Below are positions 11,649 through 23,000 of a stretch of DNA of 64,000 nt, piece after piece. Below the pieces are notes generated by a model. The model worked only from the letters and a program-made list of their open reading frames with translations. It searched no databases and was not told the origin of the DNA. The DNA comes from Druceiella hillmani. Its lineage: Eukaryota > Arthropoda > Insecta > Lepidoptera > Hepialidae. Every line of letters starts with the position of its first letter. Positions within the stretch are counted from its first letter, which is position 1. The stretch lies in assembly GCA_039881145.1 (NCBI GenBank), contig JAYKKI010000061.1, positions 11,196,001 through 11,260,000 on the forward strand, read 5' to 3'. The translations under genes were made by a program, and so were the position numbers.

Positions 11649-13076
11649 TATATGTAAGTTATCTACGCGAATAAAAATTATATTGTAAACTTTTGTCTAA
11701 GACTTTAAATATAATTTAAATCAGTAGTAGTTTTAAGTGCATGCACATCTGGATATAATTTAATGGGAAAAAATTGAGTTGTCGGCGGTCTTTGTGTGAA
11801 TCCCACCGCTCAAGTTTTAGTCTTTTATGTTAGTTTTTTTAAAATATTATCCATTAATAAAAGTCCCTCTTTACAATGTATGGGGTATACTCAGTATATA
11901 AAGCCACGTTTATAAAGAAGACGTATACTTTCTCTTTATACAAATTTATATAATATTTTATATCAAATTTATACAACATTTATTTATTACTTGGTACATT
12001 TTGCATGTAATCGTATAACTTTTATAAATTAATTGATCATGTTTGCATGAAATAAAATGCCACATTTTTTATGACATTACTAATTAGATTAATTTTTCTT
12101 GTTTTTTTTTATTTACGCAGTCAAATATACATATATAGTACGACTTTATGGGTTTCCATAGTTTTCACTTCTATTGTCTTAAACACAACCACTTTTTTTG
12201 AATTTCGTTTGTCGTGTGGGATATTTATTAAACCGATTACGCGTCTTCAATAAGAAAACGAATGCGACGGCGAAAGATTCTCGTAGTTTTAAATCAAAAT
12301 TAAACCATAACTTCTTGTGCTATAAAATATTGCCAAAACAGAAGCATTACATCGCTTCAGAAAAACGGAATTATTTTTCACAAGTAAGTACACTCTTAAC
12401 TATTATTTAAGCAAGTATATCTTCGTATGTTACAGTTAAATCGTCGGCAGCGATTCCGCCATATTGTTGATTTTTTCGCCACTAGAGATGCATCCCGCCC
12501 TTATCGATAACTAAATCGATACGTTTGTTACTACTTAAAAATAATAAAAAAATGAATATAAGATATTATTTACAAACTAAAATAAGTTCATTGATTTCGA
12601 GGCATATAATACATTTTACTTATATTTTAATTATCATTTTAAGTTACCGAATTGCCCGCAACGAAAAGAAAAATGGATACAGTTGGCTGGGCAATGCGAG
12701 TTATGGTTTCCAACAAAATCAAGTATTATTTGTTCCAAACATTTTGCCACTCATTTAATAGCAACGAGCCAAAACAAGAGAAGGCGTTGATTGGAGTTTG
12801 CGGTACTAACCCTATATCTACCGTCACATGTAAGATTTTTTTTTAATTCTTTTTTTTGAACGACAATTGTTTATATTGTTAAATCCTATTTTTATAAGTA
12901 TAATTCCTAGTCTTATTCTTGAACGATTTTTAATTCGTTATAACATTAACATCTGGCAAGCAATCAGATAATTAAATACGGATAGTCCTTTACCTATAAC
13001 CAATACTAAAATTCAAACACCTCGGAAAAATAAAATGGCAGGAACGATCCAGAAATGGAAGATTACATCGTAGCAA

Positions 13077-13497
13077 CGACTAAAGAAAATTAATCGACTG
13101 CAATACGAAATACGTAAGTTTAAGAAAAAAATGTCTAACTTGGAGGAGTTGTTGAAAAATTTAACATTAAAATCATTCATAACTGAAGAAAATAAGTCAA
13201 TTCTTAGTAGCGTCGGTGTACAGCCTGCATATTTAATAAAGCGACAGTTACTTAAAGCAAGTGAGAGAGATATTCGAAAAATAAAATATTCTCCAGCCCT
13301 AAGATCATTTGCTTTGCTTCTGAACTTTTATTGAGCCAAAGCATATAACTATGTACATAAAACTTTTAATACTTGTTTACTATCAACACGCTCTTTAAAT
13401 AAATGGTATCACAGTATTAAAGGAACACCGGGATTCACAAATGAAGCTCTCATTTCTATCAAACTGGAAGCTGAACAATCCAAAACAAAGTTAAGTA
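13077..13497 (+). pseudogene. P-element/THAP9-type transposase fragment
   Basis: The frame reads a basic coiled coil (LKKINRLQYEIRKFKKKM), then SNLEELLKNL, SFITEENKSIL, KYSPALRSFALLLNFY and, after one in-frame TGA at 13332-13334, AKAYNYVHKTFNTC, LNKWYHSIKGTPGFTNEAL and SIKLEAEQ. This order matches the coiled-coil and following conserved block of P-element and THAP9 transposases, which cut DNA at terminal repeats. The N-terminal THAP zinc finger and the catalytic core beyond SIKLEAE are not seen, so it is a fragment. A possible 5' extension (12652-12846) is too unclear to assign. Confidence 0.72.
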
Positions 13498-13578
13498 GTT
13501 TTAAAGTTAGTTTTAAATTAATAATACACATTCTATTATTATTGTATTTCTATTATTATTGTCCATTCCAAAAGGGAA

Positions 13579-13775
13579 TGTTTGTAAACAAAACATGATG
13601 ACAGTTCAGGCATTATAAACATTTTTTTTCTATTGACGTTAGTAATATAATATGGATTTATTTGGCACTTATTATTAAAATTGTTTATATCTCTGAGTTT
13701 TGCATAATCGACAGGAAGTGTTGTCCTTTTTTCTCCAGTAAATTTCGCAATTTATATTAGCAAAATAACGGCGTA
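13579..13775 (+). repeat. Dispersed repeat, left copy
   Basis: The words gtaaacaaaacatgatgacag, then tctgagttttg, gtcctttttt and tatattagcaaaataacggc recur with the same order and orientation at 18788-19255. The family is not recognised. It lies outside the Harbinger element that separates the two copies. Confidence 0.5.
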
Positions 13776-14888
13776 ATAACGGCAAATAATATGTATATAT
13801 GTATATATGTGTATGTGTGTAATATATGTATATGTATATGTGTGTAAGTTAATATGGTGATTATAATATGATAAAAGTATTCTTTTGATATAACGACGTC
13901 TTTCATTTGTTAAAACTCTTACTTTGAAACATATCGAAAATACGTATGTATCGAGCCAACTACATCTCTATGCTACCCCAAGGGACAAAGCACTGATTGG
14001 CTAACGGTGTCACGTGGTACGTTTACCCTAATGAGTAGTGGCTAGCTTCGTTTTCATACAATTGTGTTATTATGCGCTATCCAGTGGTTAACTTACCCAT
14101 GATTATTAGTATTATTACTAAATACGAGAATTAACTTGAAATCGGAATTCTTTGGAAAATCATTTTAAATTTTTTTAAAGAAACAAGCCTGCTACTTTTA
14201 TACCATTTTCGAATCTGGATTAAATGCGCCAACTTTTAAATTAACTTGCCAAAATAGCGTAGTGCATTTTTTTTCGACACAGTCAAAACTTGGTGATGAA
14301 ACATTTTGAGTGCATGATTAGATAAAAGCATTTTTTTTAAACTAAGGCAGTTTTTTTTACATCAGACTCTGATTAATATAACGATTGTTCAGGATTAGGT
14401 AATGAAAAATAGAATCAAGAAAAATTAAAATTCATAGTCATATTACTTCAAGGAAAGTCGAAAGGTGGTAATTTTCTCGATATTTTTTTAAATGCCTATA
14501 ATCTTAAAAGTATGGCCGGTTTCTGAAGACAATAGATAACCTTTAAATAGCTCATTAAAAGTGTATTCGATAAACTACAGACAACTGGCAACGTGTTTCC
14601 GAGTACAATCACGTAAATTCAATCTTAATATCAAGTAAATTCAATGTATTAAAATTAAAATATCATTGTAAGCATGTTTGTGTTGACGATTGAATGCAAA
14701 TATACATATAAATAAAAGTAACATAATTTTCTAATAATACCGGCTGCACACCTTTGCGGCTAACTTTAAAAAGTTAAATTTAACCTTTTTTTATATCAAC
14801 ATCATAACCATCAGCAATCAGCGTCTTTTTACCGTGTATTTATCAGTAAAGACAGCGTGCATTCGTACCGTATTTTCATTGACCCAAA

Positions 14889-15458
14889 ATGGATTCCACT
14901 AAAAGACGAAGCAAGAACTTCACAGAAAAAGATAAGGTGTTATTGATAGAGGTCGCAAAAGAATTCATTAATGTAATCGACAACAAAAAACTGATGGAGC
15001 AACGATTGAAGCCAAGAAAGATGCTGCGTTGACTTGCAAATATAATGCGGCTTCTGATACTGGTCCGAGAACTCAAAAACAATTACATGCCCCGTGTGAC
15101 AATTTAAAGAAAAGGGGGAGAAAGAATCTAAGTGACGACAAGGTATGGGCATCGTTTTATTTACTAACAAATAAATACTGTCAATAAGTAAAACGATGCG
15201 CAAAGTGTGCCCATCGTTTTATTTATTAATTGTATTTATTATTAAATTAGTTACTCAAATATAGTTTTGTCTTAAAAAAAATTAAGTTTTAATTTCTTTT
15301 ATTTCCAGTCGGATATGTGCAAAATTGGAGGTGGTACTTTTTGTCCTCGAGTTACCTCAGTGGCTGAGAAAATTGTGGTCTTATTAACACCGCAATTTCG
15401 ACCATTAGAGAATCCGTATGACTCTTCTGATTCCTACTATAATACCAGTAGGTCATAA
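14889..15458 (+). pseudogene. Myb/SANT-like DNA-binding protein of Harbinger element
   Basis: ATG at 14889 opens a Myb/SANT-like domain (KNFTEKDKVLLIEVAKEF, then after a one-base frameshift near 14990 in an A run, KTDGATIEAKKDAAL, GPRTQKQLHA, NLKKRGRKN). The donor aag/gtatgg at 15143 and acceptor ttccag at 15308 give a second exon with IGGGTFCP, VLLTPQFRPLENPYDS and a stop at 15456-15458, the usual C-terminal motif of these proteins. In Harbinger transposons this partner binds the termini and carries the nuclease into the nucleus. The frameshift disables it here. Confidence 0.72.
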
Positions 15459-15514
15459 TCCCTTATGTTTTGTTGTATACATTAATATTCTCTTATTTCG
15501 GAAATTGAACATTG

Positions 15515-15584
<70 letters not shown>
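15515..15584. repeat. (CA)n(TA)n microsatellite
   Basis: A CA run of about 22 bp changes directly into a TA run of about 48 bp. Confidence 0.97.
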
Positions 15585-15587
<3 letters not shown>

Positions 15588-16037
15588 GTTGAATATGAAT
15601 AGTTCAGAAGGTCGGAAACTATACAATTTGGTGGAAACACGATTGTACTAAGTCAAAAAGATTATTTTGATTTCTAACCTTTCGGCCGCCATTACAGATT
15701 TATGACCCACGAATAAAGATTCATAAACGAGTCGCTTTTCACATAGTTTTATCAACTTTTACGGCTTAATACAATCGTGGTGAAGTGTATTCGGTTGAAT
15801 TTAAAGAATTTTTCCATGGCACGAAGTTGGCCCTTTGATGCAGGAAAAACTATAGATAGACCGATTTATGCATAAAATATTTTTCTCCGTATGAAGTTCT
15901 TAAGAAATAGAAGAAAAATATAGCTTTACAAAAAAATATATTGAATATATTTGGCGTTAATTTTGTAGAAATTCATTATTCACAATTAAATGAAACTTCG
16001 TGATGTAGCATTATTTCTACTTTCTTTAATTTCTTTA

Positions 16038-16078
16038 CCACGACCTAGGTTTCGTTGTACTAAAACATCTTCATGTGG
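16038..16078 (-). ncRNA. Hammerhead ribozyme motif, core mutated
   Basis: Read on -, the order is CCAC, AUGAAGA, a short helix II, GAAA, CCUAGGUC, GUGG. The first core base (C of CUGANGA) is A, and helix II has a mismatch, so cleavage is unlikely. It is the mirror partner of the + motif at 16123-16163. Confidence 0.6.
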
Positions 16079-16122
16079 GATATTAGCAAAGATATAAGAT
16101 ATAACAAATCTTTGCTAATATC

Positions 16123-16163
16123 CCACCTGAAGATGTTGTAATACAATGAAACCTAGGTCGTGG
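16123..16163 (+). ncRNA. Hammerhead ribozyme motif, nearly intact core
   Basis: The order is helix I strand CCAC, core CUGAAGA, helix II (GUUG/CAAU around UAAUA, with one extra U before it), core GAAA, minimal helix III (ACC UA GGU), cleavage triplet GUC with the expected cut after 16159, and helix I strand GUGG, fully complementary to CCAC. Position 7 of CUGANGA is free in hammerheads, so A is allowed. The weak 3-bp helix III with a 2-nt loop is the known form of Penelope-element hammerheads, which may need dimers to act. The closing pair of helix II is G-U here. Confidence 0.72.
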
Positions 16164-17341
16164 TAAAGAAATTAAAGAAAGTAGAAATAATACTACATCA
16201 CGTAGTTTCATTTAATTGTGAAAAAAATATATATTGTCAGTAAGATCTAACAGTGCGAACGCAAGAAACAAATTTAAAAGAGAGAAAAAAAACAATGTCT
16301 TAACAAAAACAAACTCTGCACAGATTTGGAAAAGCAAAAATAAGAGTAACCATTAACTTTTATATATTTTAAAACGGAGAAAATAACTATGCACTGTTAC
16401 TAATTATTTATAGGTAAATTAGTGATCTCCAGGCCAGCCCATTATAATGATGTCATAAAAGCAGAACAATATATTATTAAATATTACTATATTAAGTAGC
16501 AAAAGCACTAAACAATTTGTTATATCATTCTATTATTTTAAAAATTTTGTCATATCATTATATTATTTGTCCATACTTACACAGGTTTTTACATTGCTCA
16601 TAACACATTTTCATATTACATGTGGTCTTTAATGAATTTGTGATACCTTTTGTCTTCTATTGTTAAATACTTTGGCTTACTAATAAATCAATAAGTTACT
16701 TCGTATCATTAGGTAAATGTTAATTAGTTATAAAGTGTTCTATAAAAATCATTGAAATGTCCACATAAATTTCTGTCAAACAAAGTAAAAATTTACTTTG
16801 TACCAATTTACTGACATAGATGAATTCACTTCTTCATAAATTAGAATGACACAGTACTTAAAATTAGTGTAGCTTAGTATATAAAAATGGAAATGGCTGT
16901 TTAATAAATGGTAATAATGTTTATTATTTTCAGATAGTAAACAAAAATAAAATGTAGACGAGGAATTCACGCCTTCTACTTTGCAGGAAGGGTGTTAGCC
17001 CCAGCAGAATAAATTTATGGTTCTCTGTGTATAAATGACACCAGAAGAACCTGTTTTGCAAACTGGTTCACCGAGGCATCCTGAACTATCTTCAAAGACA
17101 AGCAATAAAAAGTGCATCCAATAGGTGCATTTATACCGAAAATATTATTAATTGAAAATGCAAAGATTGATCTAGAAATTAAGAAAAAATTGTAAAATAG
17201 TCAAAAGTTTAATTTTTATTTCATTACTTTATTTTAATTAAATTGTTTTTATAAATTGTTAGATATTCTTAAAGTGTTTTATTTCTATAATCACAGCATA
17301 CTTTTTACTTTTCTATCTTATTCAAATTTAAAGAAATAAAT

Positions 17342-18330
17342 TTATTCAATTACCATCCTGAAATAGTTCTGCGCTATTAACCTGCGCAAAGAGTTTCCTT
17401 CAGAAGACGCCGGTATTGGTTCTTCAAAAACTTCAACATCTTACAATGGTAAATTCTCACTTATGGTAATGGTATCAATATCCTGCAATACTATATTATG
17501 CAAGACAGCTGTTGCCACAATTACTGCAAGCACACGATTTAATTTTAGTCTAAGTTTTTGTGAACGGCATGGAAAACTTCTTTTCCATACACCGAATGTC
17601 CGTTCTACTGTGTTCCGAGATTTTATATGGGCACGGTTCTATTCCTGCTCCGTGTTGTTTGATGGACTCAAAAAGAGTGTCAGTAAATGTCTGCGACAAG
17701 AGTATGCACTGTCTCCTAAAAGGTATCCGTCAAAGTCATTGTTATGTAAACGAGCTCGCAATAAAGAATTAGTATAGATAGTGCTATCGTGGATTGAACC
17801 ATGCCACTGATCATTTATATTGCTAATATATAAGTTGGCATCAAAAACACCTGTGTATTGATAGAGAAGTATCCTTTCCTATTTCTAAATAGTTCTGCTT
17901 GATCTCCTCCAGGTGAGTGAATTGGAATGTGAGACCCACCAACACATCCTATTACATTTGGGAAACCAGCAATATTATAAAACAGGGCCTTTACTTGTCT
18001 TATTTCCTCTTCATTTCTTCGCATGAATATATAGTTTGGCGCAAGCTTCGCTATTTCCGTGCTTTCTTTAAATACTACTCTTGACACAGCTGTCTTGTGA
18101 ATATTAAAATCGTCGCCGCCCATTAACTGAAAAGTGCCGGTAGCATAAAAGCGCAATGTTATAAATAATTATCCCAATATAGATAAAGTGTATTTTCGTC
18201 GAGCTAAAGGCACTAAGCTACAATTAATTAATTCATACAAATGTTGCACTGTACTCTTATTAAATCGAAATCTCATTTTAAATTCTTCATCTGTGAACAT
18301 TTCGAAGGGATTTCTACGAACGCTCAAATT
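17342..18330 (-). pseudogene. HARBI1-like Harbinger nuclease, inactivated
   Basis: On - the frame carries RRNPFEMFTDEEFKMRFRF, LRFYATGTFQ, IGCVGGSHIPIHSPGGD, RKGYFSINTQ, DGYLLGDSAY, RNTVERTFGVWKRSFPC and ATAVLHNI, ending at 17342. These are the ordered blocks of the PIF/Harbinger DDE transposase. The second Asp (GDSAY) and the Glu (VERTFG) remain, but the first catalytic Asp is lost: the usual DGTHIPI reads GGSHIPI. In-frame stops occur near 18166, 17633 and 17452. It is clearly a dead copy. The partner DNA-binding gene lies at the other end of the element on +. Confidence 0.88.
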
Positions 18331-18787
18331 TCTGGAAATTGAAATATAATTTATAAAATCCAGAATTTATGGCTACACAATACAATCATGATTTTAAAAT
18401 AACACAAAATATGCGTATAATATCACACGAAAAAGTTAGAACTAATGTCAGTGTCGTTTGACAGCTCAGGTTATGGAATAGATAAACGGCCATAATTGTT
18501 CAGTTAACTTAACGGGAATTTGTCGAATAGATAACTTGCCTTCGGGTGTTCAGAAACGATTTTTGACAAGTTATCGGTTCAGTAGAAATATCGCATAGAT
18601 AAACTGCTGTCAAATGTACTCAGAAACCTGCCACTAGACTATTTTCTGATTTTTTCAATAACTGTCACAATCTGGCCTATTCACCGTTTCGAACTTGACG
18701 TTGATTTCTGGAATACTTGTATAGTTGAATAGAAATACTATCTACCTTTAAACGTTTATATGTGCCTACACTCAATTCCTAAAATAA

Positions 18788-19255
18788 TGTTGGTAAACAA
18801 AACAAAATGATAGAACAGTTAATGTAAACCCATTTTTTGTATTCCTGTTTGTAGTATAAAATTAATTTTTGTATTTATGATTAAAATATTTATTTTTTTA
18901 GCATACTCTTTTTTACGCTGTATACATTATATTTTATAGTCAAGAGAAAGTTATATAATTGACACGAAATCTTTGAACTATAATTAAAAATATAACTGTT
19001 ACCTTAAAAAAATTAGGGACAACTTTAGCAAAAATGTAAATTAAACAAGTAACAGTATTTAAATAGAGACCACTGCTGTTTCATTTAAACGCCTTACATG
19101 GCAAATTAAGTTTACCAAATAATGGGCATTGACTTCGTATTCCTCTTATTATTGAGTATTTATCCAAAATATTTTGTACCTCTGAATTTTATTTTGTCCT
19201 TTTTCCGATCTAGAGTTCAATATTCATATTAGTAAAATAACGGTGTAACATTGAT
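18788..19255 (+). repeat. Dispersed repeat, right copy
   Basis: Shares ggtaaacaaaac, cctctgaatttt, ttttgtcctttttc and catattagtaaaataacgg in order with 13579-13775, with extra sequence between the blocks. Family unknown. Confidence 0.45.
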
Positions 19256-19928
19256 ATTTACAATATTATTCAGAGAAACAATTGATTGAGTAAATACCGT
19301 GATTAGATTATATCATTTATTAATGTAATGGGTGAAATGCACTAAGTTTTGTCGATTCGATCGATTAATTTAGTATATATTTGTACCTACCTACTTTAAG
19401 TGTCAAATCGTGACAATGTCTCCAAATATTCCCTTTTGGAACAAAATGGAATGTAATATTTATATTGGACTCGTACTGCGAATCCTACTAGTAGGTTTAT
19501 TTAAACCAATACAGGCAGAAATGAACTAAGGACAACTGTTAGCTCTAAAAACGTTGATTTTATATTTTTACATAAGTGTGGTTGATCAAACGGTTAACAA
19601 TATTTATTCTCCAAGCTTTTCATTCATTAAAAAAAAGTTAGTAAATTAAGAAATTGAAAAAGAAAAAAATGACGTTTAAGTTATAAATTTGCTTAAATAA
19701 AATTTTCGATGTAATAAAAAAAATTCATTATGTAACTTAAAAAATAAACCCAAGAAAATATGTGAAAAGTCGGCACTCGAAGATAAATTTATTTTATGAT
19801 GTGGAACTATGAAAATTAATAAATTTAACACATCATGGATTTCAAGTCTTTCATTACCGCATACGCTGTCGGTTTTTAATGATAAGAGTTCGTTAAAACA
19901 AAACAATTCATTACATTTAGATAAATTT

Positions 19929-19960
19929 TATAAACATTATCAAGTACAGTTCGGTCGGCC
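19929..19960 (+). promoter_or_regulatory. Possible core promoter of gene B
   Basis: TATAAA at 19929-19934 is followed by an initiator-like acagttcggtc at 19946-19956, and the gene B start codon is at 20011. The TATA-to-initiator distance (about 18 nt) is shorter than usual, so the true start may be a little downstream. No clear kB site was found close by. Confidence 0.3.
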
Positions 19961-20010
19961 ACACGCGCTTTTATCGTTGCCAGAGAGTACCTAATTTCTG
20001 TGATTGAGAA

Positions 20011-20068
20011 ATGTTTCGTTTAGTTTATGTGTGTGTAATTTTGAGCTGGGCTAAAAGTGGCTTTGCGG
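20011..20068 (+). CDS. Gene B exon 1, signal peptide
   Basis: ATG at 20011 opens [13 protein letters not shown] with a hydrophobic core, then a small-residue cleavage region SGFA. The donor is gcgg/gtaaat. The 58 nt end in phase 1, which fits the exon at 33990 exactly and places the clip domain immediately after the signal peptide. This start was chosen because it is the only upstream ATG giving a signal peptide in the right phase, but the 13.9-kb intron makes it an inference. Confidence 0.75.
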
Positions 20069-23000
20069 GTAAATATACTACTTCTAATTACCTATATTTT
20101 ATGTTTAAGGACTTGTTACAAAGCTTAGTTTTCACGTGTGATAACTATCGTAGCTAGTTATCATATATTTTCATAAGTTGCGTATAAATTTGTTTGTAAT
20201 AACTTGAATGAAAATGTTATTCACAAAATACACTTTATTTATTTTAAGTTTAAGAAATTTTATGCTGGGGCTTTATCTATTCTTACCGACCTCAGAGTTA
20301 AAATAAGGAGCTACAAGAGAAACATAACCGAACTATTATTTTCTTCTCTAGTTTTCTGTCAATAAATAGTAAAGGAGATTGATCATTATTGTATGGGATC
20401 TCATACCAGATTGCTTCAAAGTCAACTCTATTTTATTGTGAAGTGGGTCACTTCTCTAATCATTAGCACAAAGTTTTGTTTCGATCCTAAATCGCAGTGC
20501 AGATATTTTTCCATTTCAAAATCGAGAAAGGCCTTTTTTATTTATGCGTGGAAATGAAAATTACACTTTTGCAAACAGTAGAAAGTAGTCTGACTTAGTG
20601 TGGGGATATCACTAATGGAAAGCCCTTCAATAACACATACTATGGGCACCTGTGAGCTACTTTGAGGATAGGGGAATTTAACGGGTGACGGAATGGGTAA
20701 TAATCTGTTTTGTTCACAATTCATGAAATTTAAAGTTGGTTAATAGTGGGTTTTCTCACTAAATAGTCAATAAAGGTATTTTTAGGAGTGCCAATGAATT
20801 GAATATATTTGGCGTTCAATTTGTAGAAATTCATTATCACTTAATTTTTTTTTTGTAGTAACAAAGTAAATGAAACCATCCCATGTAGTATTATATTTAT
20901 TTTATATAAATTCTTAACCACAACCTAGCTTTCGTTTTATGAAAACATCATCAGATGGACAATTTGGAGAGATGAACTCGTGGAAACTTCCAACTGCATT
21001 TAAATATCATATAAGACAATAGTGTAAGTGGTGTTTGAAAGAGTTTTCCAAATTTGTACACTAGTGAATTAATAGCAATATAGTTTATTCACAATTAAAT
21101 GAAACTACGTGATGTAGTATTATTTCTACTATCTTTAATTTATACTACATCACGTAGTTTCATTTACTTGTGAATAATGAATTTCAATATAGTTTATATT
21201 TAATTTTAGAAAGTTATACAATGTACAGGTATTTTAGTGAGGTTAATAAATTAAATTGATGTATTCTAGGAGGTTATACAATGCGAAGTATTTAGGGGTA
21301 TGTAACAAACTAAATAGATATTATTCTTAGTGATACATTTATACAATAGCACGAGTATCTAATGGTTGGAACAAGGTTATGTAACTAATTATTAGTTTTT
21401 ATATTTTGTGATGTATCTTGTTAGATGTGTGACCGGGTAGAAACAATTTGAAGTGAACGGCAGTATCAATGTTGTCTAACTATAGTATGTCTAGAAGATA
21501 TTGAGTATGGGTGATGATATTGCATTGAGTTATTCATATAATATATTAACGTTGGTATCTCTTATGTGTTTGTTTATTTCTAATGTTTCTAGGAGTTGAG
21601 TTTATTGCCTTTTGTATTTGGTTGTAATATATAAAGAGTATTGTGGGTATAAGTGTGATGGTTATTTTCAATAAGATATTTTGCATTTTGTTTGTTATTT
21701 CGCCAAATAGCAATGTGTTCTTTCTATTTGGCAGTAAAATCTCTTCCTGTTTGACCTACGTATACACTATTACAGTCGTTACATTTAAGTTTATAAATAC
21801 CACTCTTTTTATTTGTATCTTTTTTTTTTAAGTTTTACTCAAGTTATTTAAACTAATCTATATACATGTGGTATTATTTATATTTTTAAGATTAGTTAGG
21901 AGTTTTCCTAGTTTGATTGATACATTATCTACGTATGGAATGGATTTATAATACATTTTATTATTATCTGGAATGACAGGGTCAATTTCTTGGATTAGTA
22001 TTTTCCGTGATTTATTTTTATACAGTATTGTGACAGTCGATGGGTTATAATTATTATTTACTACGATATGTTTTATAGTTTTTATTTCTTTAAGTAAATT
22101 AGGTTTTTCTAGAGGGATGGATAAAGCTCTATGAATCATAGAATGGAAGGCTGCTAACGTGTGGGTCTAAGGATGTTGTGAATAACAATTATGTATTCGG
22201 CAAATGTGTCTTTTCTAAATATACTAAATTCATGTTTATTGTTTTTACGTTCTAATGTGATATCTAAGAAGATAAATTTATTACGGGATTCTATTTCTAA
22301 ACTGAATTTTATGGTATTGCGTAAGGAGTTGGCCAAGTTGCCAAACTAGTCTAATTGTCGTTGCATATCTTTCCAGCAGATGAGGATGTCGTCTAAGCAA
22401 CTATTATAGTAGACTGAATTAGTCGGTAATTTACTATGTAAGAGGGTGGTTTCTAGTCTATTCATGAATATCTCGTCTAACAGGGGGCTAAGGTGGAGCG
22501 AGGGGGAGGAGAATTGCAAGGGCATTAACTAATTTAAAAAATTTGTTATCAAATAAGAAATAAGTATGGTCCATGTGAAATTTAAACAGGTCTTTAATTT
22601 AATACGGTTTAACCGTTTCTTTTCTAAGATATCTGAGATAATGTTTAGGCAATATTTTAGTGGTATAGTAGAAAAAAGGTTCACCACGATGAATTATACT
22701 AATTTACAATCGGGTGTTAGTTGTACATTTTCGATTTTATTACAGAGATCAAGGGAGTTTTTAATGGTATATTTAGGCGTGAAATCGATTTTATTTCGAA
22801 AAATCTTATTAAGGTAGGTGGCTAACTTTTTAAAGGGTACGTTAATGTATATCTACAAGTCGTATAAATATATTTTGTTTATGAATTTTAAGTTGTCCGT
22901 AGAGTATCGGGGGTCATAGAGTTTATTTTTCTGACGTTTGATTTGGAGAATTCAAATAAAAAAAACAAATAATTAAAACTTGTAATATCACATTTCCTAA

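Larger units (their letters stand above)
9614..13028. other. Intergenic AT-rich region between genes A and B, left part
   Basis: No gene was recognised. It holds the gene A 3' UTR, with AATAAA-like words such as ataataaatg near 10012, two TA microsatellites (10259-10312, 11569-11648), and a short direct duplication (ggaatcacgatattttttac at about 11447 and 11485). Open frames at 12071-12410 and 12525-12846 have no recognisable family; the second may belong to the adjacent transposase remnant. Confidence 0.5.
15941..16220. mobile_element. Penelope-derived inverted repeat with paired hammerhead motifs
   Basis: Two arms of about 110 bp face each other around a short centre (ataagatataac). The outer sequence tgaaactacgtgatgtag with tatttctactttctttaa occurs inverted on both sides, then the ribozyme region, then gatattagcaaagat against its complement. 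The left end begins ttgaatatatttggcgtt, shared with copies at 20799 and 32136. One arm carries a hammerhead motif on -, the other on +. It sits inside the Harbinger element. Confidence 0.8.
14514..18632. mobile_element. PIF/Harbinger DNA transposon, about 4.1 kb, decayed
   Basis: The left terminus ggccggtttctga (14514-14526) is matched inverted by tcagaaacctgcc (18620-18632), 12 of 13 bases. Inside lie the two genes an autonomous Harbinger needs: a Myb/SANT DNA-binding protein on + (14889-15458) and a HARBI1-like nuclease on - (17342-18330). The inverted termini also share gataa-rich subterminal words. A clear 3-bp target duplication was not found. A CA/TA microsatellite and a Penelope-derived inverted repeat (15941-16220) have inserted or expanded inside it, so the Harbinger insertion is the older event. 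Confidence 0.75.
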
